Origin: RDXT01 sp033765305
GTDB taxonomy: Bacteria; Bacteroidota; Bacteroidia; J057
Assembly: GCA_033765305.1 (NCBI GenBank)
Contig: JANRID010000008.1
Location: 1-10,055 of the forward strand
Length of the DNA: 10,055 bases
Direction: 5' to 3'
A model generated the notes under the pieces. That model saw nothing but the letters and a program-made list of their open reading frames with translations. It searched no databases and was not told where the DNA came from. Positions 5,572-10,055 of this stretch are shown here, one piece after another; position 1 is the first letter of the stretch, and the number at the start of each line of letters is the position of its first letter. A program made the position numbers and the translations under genes.

Positions 5572-8500
5572 ATGCAGCCCGCTGCCGCGCCGGTATCCGC
5601 CTTCCCGATGGAGGCCTTCCTGCACCGCCTCCGCGAGGCCGGGCTGGAGCTGACGCCCCGGCAGTGCCTGGAAGTCAACCAGGTGCTGGAATCGCTGGCG
5701 CCCTGGCAGGAATGGCAGCAGCTCAAATACCTCCTCGCGCCCCTGCTCGCGCATACGCCCGAGCAGCAGGCGCTGGTGCACGAGACCTTCGACCGCTTCT
5801 ACCGCCTGCCGGAGGCGGCGCCGCAGTCCGCCGCCAAGTCGGGCCCGGTGCCCAGGCCCTTCGCCGGGCAGCCTGCCGCCCGTCCGGAGCCCCGCCCTTC
5901 GCGGCTGGCAGGCTGGTTCTCCACCCTGCGCGGCCAGCTTGCGGCCCTGGGCCTGCTGACCGCGCTTATTTGCAGCCTGCTCTGGCTGGCGGGCATGGCC
6001 TGGCAGCAAGTGCTGATCGTGCTGCTGCTCTCGGCGCTGCTCATCTGGCGCTTTGCGCTGGGGCGGCGCAGCAAGCCCCAGGAGCCGCCCGGCGCACCCT
6101 ACCGCTTCCGCCCTTCGGCGCCCCTGCCGCCCTCCGACCTCCTCGGGCTTGCCGAGCAGCAGCTGCTGGCGCATCCCTTCCGGGGCAGGGCCGGCGCGGA
6201 GTACAGCCGCCGCATCGACCTGGCGGCCACCATCGCCGAGACCATCCTGCATGCCGGGCAGGTGCGCCTGCAGTACGAGCGCCTGCCGCAGCTTGCCGGC
6301 TACCTCGCCCTCATCGACACGCGGGTGCAGGAAGGCCATCAGGCCCGCTGGACCGCGCACCTGATCTCCCTCGTGGAGGCCCAGGGCGTGCCGGTGGAGC
6401 AGTACACCTACGAGTCGGACCCCCGGCTGCTGCGCGGCCCGGACGGCAGCTGGCAGCCCTATGCCGGTCTGCCGCAGGACCGGCGCCTGCTGCTCTTCGG
6501 CGACGGCCACGCGCTCGTGGACCCCGTAGGCGGCGGCCTCATGCCCTGGGCCGAAGCCTGGCTGGAGCACTGGCCTGCCCGCGCCCTGCTGAGCCCCCTG
6601 CCGGCGGGCCGCTGGGGCTATGCCGAGGCGGTGCTGGCGGAGCAGATGGAGCTGGCCCCCGGCAGCCTCGAAGGCCTGCAGGATGCCATCGGCCGCCTCA
6701 ACGGCGCCGCCGGCCGCGACTGGCTGGACTGGCGCCTCGATGCGGACTACGAGCCGGCGCCCAGCGTGGAGGGCCTGCGGCAGCACCTGCCGCCGCCGCT
6801 TTTCGCCTGGGTCTGCGCCTGCGCCATCTACCCGGAGCTGCACTGGAACCTCACCCTCTGGCTCGGCGGCCAGCTCGAAGCCCTGCTGCGCCAGCCCGGC
6901 AGCCTGCTCAGCCGCGATTCCATCACGGCCCTGGCCCGCATCGCGTGGTTCCGCAGCGGCGCCATCCCGCCGGAGGCGCGCATCGGCCTGCTGGAAGCCC
7001 TGGACGATGCCCTGGAAGGGCCGCTGCGCCACCGCCTCGGCCAGCTGCTGGAGACGGACTACGCCAGCCTGCCGCCGGCCTCCTTTGCCGCCAAGCAGCT
7101 CCGTATTTTCCTCATTATCAATCAGCTGGGCTTCGACGCCCCGCTGCGCGAACGCTGGGGCCAGCTCATGGAGCTGCGCCGCCTCACGCGCGAGCTGGGC
7201 TTGCCCGAAGACCCCCTCCAGCGCCTCGAAGCGCTGCGCATGGCCGAGGTGTACGAGGCCGTCTGGCAGGCCTTCGGGCTGCTGGACTCGCCCCTGGGCG
7301 GCATGTTCCGCCGCCTGCTGGAGGAAGCGCTCTTCCGCGCGCTCGAAGGGCGGCTGAAAGCCAGGGGGCTGATGGCGAAATTCGTCCAGGAGCCGCCGCC
7401 GCCGGAACCCGAACCGGAGCAGCCGCAGCCCTGGCCCCGTATGGAGGCGGGCATGCATCTGGATGCGGTATTCCTGCGGACCGAAGGCCCGTATGCATGG
7501 TTTTCCCTGCGCGACGCGCGGGGGCGCTGGTCCGGCCCGGATGCGCGGATGGACCTGGGCCAGGTGGCAGCGCGCGACCGGGAGGAGGTGATGAAACAGC
7601 TTGCATCGTCGCCGGAGCAGCTCGTCGTGATCCTGAACATGGGGGAACCTGTGGAGGCAATGCCCAGCCTCGCCATCGAGCTGGCCATCGAGGCACGCAG
7701 CGGCGGCATCGGGCTGACGGGCTGGCGGATCGCCGAAGGCGGGCGGCGGCTGGAGATCGAATACGGCCATGCAAAGGCGGAGGCCTTCAGCAGTCCGGAA
7801 GCGCGGGCGGGGCGCCTGCTGCTCATGCCCGTGCAGCTCCTGCTGGACCTGCCCTGGCTGGAGGAGATCCAGGTGCTGCTGCGCGATGCAGCGCACCAGT
7901 ACCGGAGCCTGCCCGACCGCGCGACCCTGGCGGCCTATTACAGCCTGCCGGCGGAGCTGCCGGAAGACAGCTGGGTGCCGCAGTTCCTGCGCCGCTACGT
8001 GCAGGACCCGGAAGGGCGGCAGGAAGCCTTCAGCAAGCTGGTGGAGGTCATTCCCCTGCCGCCGGAGGCGGAGGAGGCAGCATCCATTGAATCATCGGAG
8101 ATCCGGATACAGCCCAACCTTCCGGAGCCGAATTTCCCTGCGGAGGAGTCCCCCCTCAGTGCCGAGGCGGAGGCCTGGAATGCAGCGTACGAGCTGGAAG
8201 CGGATGCATTCCGGAAGGCGCAGGGCAGCATCCCGGAGCTGCGGGCCTACCTGCGGGAGCATCCGGAAGGGCCGCATGTGCCGCAGGCGCAGGAGCTGCT
8301 GGGCAGGATGCTGGCAGAGCAGGCATCGGCCATCGATGCGCTCTTCGCAGAAGACCGCCTGGGCGAGGCGGTAGCGCAGATGCAGCTCCGCCTGGCAGGC
8401 ACGGAGGAAGCCGGCGAAGCCGAGGCCCTCGGCGGCTGGTACCGCCGCATCGATCACGAAGGCTCCAAGGGCGCCCTCAGCCCCGCCGACGTGCAGCAGG

Positions 8501-9348
8501 ACCGCCAGCGCCTGTGGCGGCGCATATTCGGGCTGCTGGGGCTGCGCGAAATCCCCGATGTACGGGTCAAAGCCGCTGAACATCAGCCTGCCCCTCTGTC
8601 TGAAATCCCGATCCCCGAAATGGTGCTGGTGAAGGGGGGAGCGTTTTGGATGGGGAGCGAAGATGGGGACGCTAATGAAAAACCGGTCCATCAGGTAACG
8701 GTGGATGATTTTTACCTGGGGAAATATCCGGTGACGGTATCGGAATACCTGGCGTTTTGCAGGCAGACAGGCGGCAACTGGCCAGAATGGATGAAGCAAG
8801 GAAGCCGCTATCACTACCAGACCGGAACGGATAATCGCTACAAACGGCTGGGGGATGCCCTGACATCGGACCGGAATCCGGTTGTCGGGGTCTCGTGGCA
8901 TGATGCGGTGGCCTACTGCGCTTGGCTGAGCAAGCAGGCCGGCCAGCGCTGGCGCCTGCCGACGGAGGCGGAGTGGGAATATGCGGCAGGGGGCGCGGGC
9001 GATCGTACGAAGTGGGCAGGCACGAGCGAGGAAAGCAAGCTTGGGGACTATGCCTGGTACCGTGCCAACAGCGGCAGCAAGACGCATCCGGTGGGCCAGA
9101 AGCAGCCGAACGAGCTGGGGCTGTACGATATGAGCGGAAATGTATGGGAGTGGTGCAGCGACTGGTATAAGGCGTATTCTTCTGATGCACAGGCCGGCCC
9201 TCAAGGGCCTGCTGATGGCGCGCACCGCGTGGCCCGCGGGGGCAGTTGGCGCCGCGACCCGGTCGACGCCCGAGTGTCGGTCCGCCGCGACTGGCACCCC
9301 GGCAGCCGGCGCCACTACCTTGGCTTCCGCCTGGCCCGGTCCCTTTGA
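5572..9348 (+). CDS. Two-TM protein with degenerate vWA-like region and C-terminal FGE/CLec domain
   Basis: 1258 aa. Order: N-terminal helical domain (about 12-80); Pro-rich stretch (92-110); two transmembrane helices (about 124-143 and 146-163); vWA-like region (about 212-375) with LIDTRVQEG at the place of the usual DxSxS metal site, then LLLFGDGHALVDP and RALLSPLPAGRWGY; a helical domain (about 400-600) including LFAWVCACAIYPELHWNLTL; an unrecognised domain (620-830); short helical repeats (865-990); and a formylglycine-generating-enzyme/sulfatase-modifying fold (1012-1258) with MVLVKGGAFWMGSE, PVVGVSWHDAVAYCAWLS, RLPTEAEWEYAA, LGLYDMSGNVWEWCSDW, RGGSW and LGFRLA. True FGEs have two copper-binding cysteines after RGGSW; here there are none, so this is a ligand-binding C-type-lectin-like tip. 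Start alternatives are M1 (5572) and M13 (5608). The FGE part is AT-richer than the body, suggesting a swapped module. Role inferred: membrane-linked sensor partner of MoxR with a diversifiable surface. Confidence 0.9.
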   Translation: MQPAAAPVSAFPMEAFLHRLREAGLELTPRQCLEVNQVLESLAPWQEWQQLKYLLAPLLAHTPEQQALVHETFDRFYRLPEAAPQSAAKSGPVPRPFAGQPAARPEPRPSRLAGWFSTLRGQLAALGLLTALICSLLWLAGMAWQQVLIVLLLSALLIWRFALGRRSKPQEPPGAPYRFRPSAPLPPSDLLGLAEQQLLAHPFRGRAGAEYSRRIDLAATIAETILHAGQVRLQYERLPQLAGYLALIDTRVQEGHQARWTAHLISLVEAQGVPVEQYTYESDPRLLRGPDGSWQPYAGLPQDRRLLLFGDGHALVDPVGGGLMPWAEAWLEHWPARALLSPLPAGRWGYAEAVLAEQMELAPGSLEGLQDAIGRLNGAAGRDWLDWRLDADYEPAPSVEGLRQHLPPPLFAWVCACAIYPELHWNLTLWLGGQLEALLRQPGSLLSRDSITALARIAWFRSGAIPPEARIGLLEALDDALEGPLRHRLGQLLETDYASLPPASFAAKQLRIFLIINQLGFDAPLRERWGQLMELRRLTRELGLPEDPLQRLEALRMAEVYEAVWQAFGLLDSPLGGMFRRLLEEALFRALEGRLKARGLMAKFVQEPPPPEPEPEQPQPWPRMEAGMHLDAVFLRTEGPYAWFSLRDARGRWSGPDARMDLGQVAARDREEVMKQLASSPEQLVVILNMGEPVEAMPSLAIELAIEARSGGIGLTGWRIAEGGRRLEIEYGHAKAEAFSSPEARAGRLLLMPVQLLLDLPWLEEIQVLLRDAAHQYRSLPDRATLAAYYSLPAELPEDSWVPQFLRRYVQDPEGRQEAFSKLVEVIPLPPEAEEAASIESSEIRIQPNLPEPNFPAEESPLSAEAEAWNAAYELEADAFRKAQGSIPELRAYLREHPEGPHVPQAQELLGRMLAEQASAIDALFAEDRLGEAVAQMQLRLAGTEEAGEAEALGGWYRRIDHEGSKGALSPADVQQDRQRLWRRIFGLLGLREIPDVRVKAAEHQPAPLSEIPIPEMVLVKGGAFWMGSEDGDANEKPVHQVTVDDFYLGKYPVTVSEYLAFCRQTGGNWPEWMKQGSRYHYQTGTDNRYKRLGDALTSDRNPVVGVSWHDAVAYCAWLSKQAGQRWRLPTEAEWEYAAGGAGDRTKWAGTSEESKLGDYAWYRANSGSKTHPVGQKQPNELGLYDMSGNVWEWCSDWYKAYSSDAQAGPQGPADGAHRVARGGSWRRDPVDARVSVRRDWHPGSRRHYLGFRLARSL
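9235..9345 (+). other. Candidate DGR variable region at the 3' end of the FGE/CLec gene
   Basis: Codons 1222-1258 encode RGGSW, RRD, P, VDA, RVS, V, RRD, W, H, P, GS, R, RHY and LGFRLARSL. At the 16 positions that are Asn (AAC) in typical FGE-type DGR templates (1227-1229, 1231-1233, 1237-1240, 1242, 1244-1245, 1247-1249) every codon ends in C with mixed first and second bases. Several framework codons end in G, A or T (AGT, TGG, CCG, CGA, GTG, TCG, TGG, CGG, CTT). This is the footprint expected from adenine mutagenesis of AAC codons. The block ends just before the stop, as is usual for variable repeats. No second copy of this stretch (template) was seen in the window. Confidence 0.65.
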
Positions 9349-9494
9349 TTTTTATGTTTCTTGCCTTTTTGCTTGTAGAATTCTCGTATACCAAGGACTA
9401 AAAATATAGGAAGGAGTTGTGTGCATATATACGCGAGACTAGGGTTGTATATATGAATGCATATATGCTTTCTATTGCGAGCGATGGGGTTTGT
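9349..9494. other. AT-rich spacer with inverted repeats
   Basis: The base composition drops sharply to AT-rich after the operon. It contains T-runs right after the stop (9349-9370), a 9-bp inverted repeat CATATATAC/GTATATATG (9424-9432 and 9447-9455, 14-base loop), and a 10-bp palindrome GCATATATGC (9459-9468). A GGAAGGAG motif at 9409-9416 looks like a Shine-Dalgarno sequence but no credible gene follows it. It could hold a terminator or promoter, or a DNA structure used in DGR target recognition. I see no coding potential. Confidence 0.6.
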
Positions 9495-10055
9495 GGCCGG
9501 GGCTTCGGCTCCGCTCAGCCGCCGGCCCGGCGCCGCAGGCGCATTCCACCCGCCCCCCTCGCGCGCAGGCCGCTGCGCAGGCGAGAGGGGCCGGGGGGTG
9601 ACCCCGCGCCCGCTGCAAGCGAGGGGTTGAAACCGCCTCGCCTGCAATATGGCATCAAAACCGCGCTTCAGGCCGGGGCTTCGGCTCCGCTCAGCCGCCG
9701 GCCCGGCGCCGCAGGCGCATTCCACCCGCCCCCTCGCGCGCAGGCCGCTGCGCAGGCGAGGGGGGGCCGGGGGGGGTGACCCCGGCCCGCTGCAAGCGAG
9801 GGGTTGAAACCGCCTCGCTTGCAATATGGCACCAAAACCGCGCTTCAGGCCGGGGCTTCGGCTCCGCTCAGCCCCCGGCCCAGCCCGGCGCCGCAGGCGC
9901 ATTCCACCCGCCCCCCTCGCGCGCAGGCCGCTGCGCAGGCGAGGGGGGCCGGGGGGTGACCCAGCGCCCGCTGCAAGCGAGGGGTTGAAACCGCCTCGCC
10001 TGCAATATGGCATCAAAACCGCGCTTCAGGCCGGGGCTTCGGCTCCGCTCAGCCG
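9495..10055. repeat. Tandem array of 176-181 bp GC-rich repeat, three full copies and a partial fourth
   Basis: Copies start with GGCCGGGGCTTCGGCTCCGC at 9495, 9671, 9848 and 10029; unit lengths are 176, 177 and 181 bp, and the fourth copy is cut by the window edge after 27 bp. Differences are mostly length changes in C- and G-runs and a few substitutions, including a 4-base extension near 9876. Each unit holds a long GC hairpin (see 9911-9948), a second hairpin around GCAAGCGAGG...CCTCGC(T/C)TGC (in unit 2: 9791-9801 with 9813-9823), and ends with AATATGGCA(T/C)CAAAACCGCG and CTTCA. Lengths not divisible by 3 and indels in homopolymer runs argue against coding. No gene lies in this stretch. 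Confidence 0.95.
9911..9948. other. Strong GC hairpin inside the tandem repeat (best of three copies)
   Basis: CCCCCCTCGC and GCGCAG pair with CTGCGC and GCGAGGGGGG across a GCCG loop, with a 2-base AG bulge: 16 pairs in all. The same stem occurs at 9554-9590 in unit 1 (with one extra bulged A) and at 9729-9764 in unit 2. Changes in C-run length are largely matched by the G-run, so pairing is kept. No T-run follows, so it does not look like a standard intrinsic terminator. Confidence 0.8.

Noticed and set aside
5482..7896. Long open frame on the minus strand (804 codons), with another at 3723-5726 (667 codons)
   Set aside because: Both lie opposite genes with clear domain motifs; GC-rich DNA leaves long antisense frames open. 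Their products are Gln/Gly/Arg/Ala-rich low-complexity without recognisable motifs.
5664..8090. Long plus-strand frame (808 codons) overlapping the vWA/FGE gene
   Set aside because: Product is Pro/Ala/Arg-rich and lacks motifs; it is a shifted-frame shadow of the 5572-9348 gene.
8617..9348. True formylglycine-generating enzyme
   Set aside because: The copper-binding cysteine pair after RGGSW is missing and the domain is fused to a membrane-anchored vWA-like body.
9417..9779. Small plus-strand frame after a GGAAGGAG motif
   Set aside because: The TTG start directly abuts the motif, and most of the product is encoded by the structured repeat. No support beyond the motif.
9315..10016. Minus-strand frame of 233 codons across the tandem repeats
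   Set aside because: Unit lengths of 176, 177 and 181 bp shift the frame between copies and the product is Arg/Gly/Pro-rich; a real repeat protein would keep frame.
9495..10055. CRISPR array, considered because of the GGGGTTGAAAC motif in each unit
   Set aside because: The entire 176-181 bp unit is conserved, with no short repeats separated by unique spacers.

Overview
The window looks like a GC-rich member of the Bacteroidota, probably close to the Saprospiria or Rhodothermia. This rests on the style of the dCTP deaminase and of the short DivIVA-like protein, the LytTR response regulator, the general lack of strong Shine-Dalgarno sequences, and intergenic heptamer repeats. The assignment is an inference; no marker gene is present.

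Left part (1-3092, all minus strand): housekeeping-type genes. From right to left they are a secreted or membrane-anchored protein of unknown function (1986-3092), a DivIVA-domain coiled-coil protein (1363-1929), dCTP deaminase dcd (574-1110), and the N-terminal 180 codons of a LytTR-family response regulator that runs off the left edge (1-542). Between dcd and the DivIVA gene lies a 252-base spacer with three 7-bp-period arrays of one heptamer family, two in one orientation and one inverted.

Centre and right (3198-9348, plus strand): a tight three-gene operon (gaps of 12 and 4 bases) that I read as a MoxR-vWA-iSTAND type 'ternary' conflict system. Gene 1 carries an N-terminal CHAT-like (caspase-fold) domain, a Pro-rich linker and a STAND-like domain whose P-loop lacks Lys/Thr. 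Gene 2 is an intact MoxR AAA+ ATPase. Gene 3 is a 1258-aa protein with two transmembrane helices, a degenerate vWA-like region, helical modules and a C-terminal formylglycine-generating-enzyme/C-type-lectin fold domain. The last 37 codons of gene 3 have the hallmarks of a diversity-generating retroelement (DGR) variable region: codons at the expected variable positions all end in C, consistent with mutagenised AAC codons in a template. No template repeat or reverse transcriptase is inside the window; they would be expected to the right or elsewhere in the genome. In the proposed model, known only in outline from the family, the MoxR-vWA pair acts as an ATP-dependent sensor or threshold device, the hypervariable FGE/CLec tip is the recognition surface, and gene 1 is the adaptor/effector arm. 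The CHAT-like domain has lost both catalytic residues, so here it is probably a binding domain.

Right edge (9349-10055): an AT-rich spacer with small inverted repeats, then three full copies and the start of a fourth of a 176-181 bp GC-rich tandem repeat. Each copy contains two strong potential hairpins, and the array continues beyond the window.
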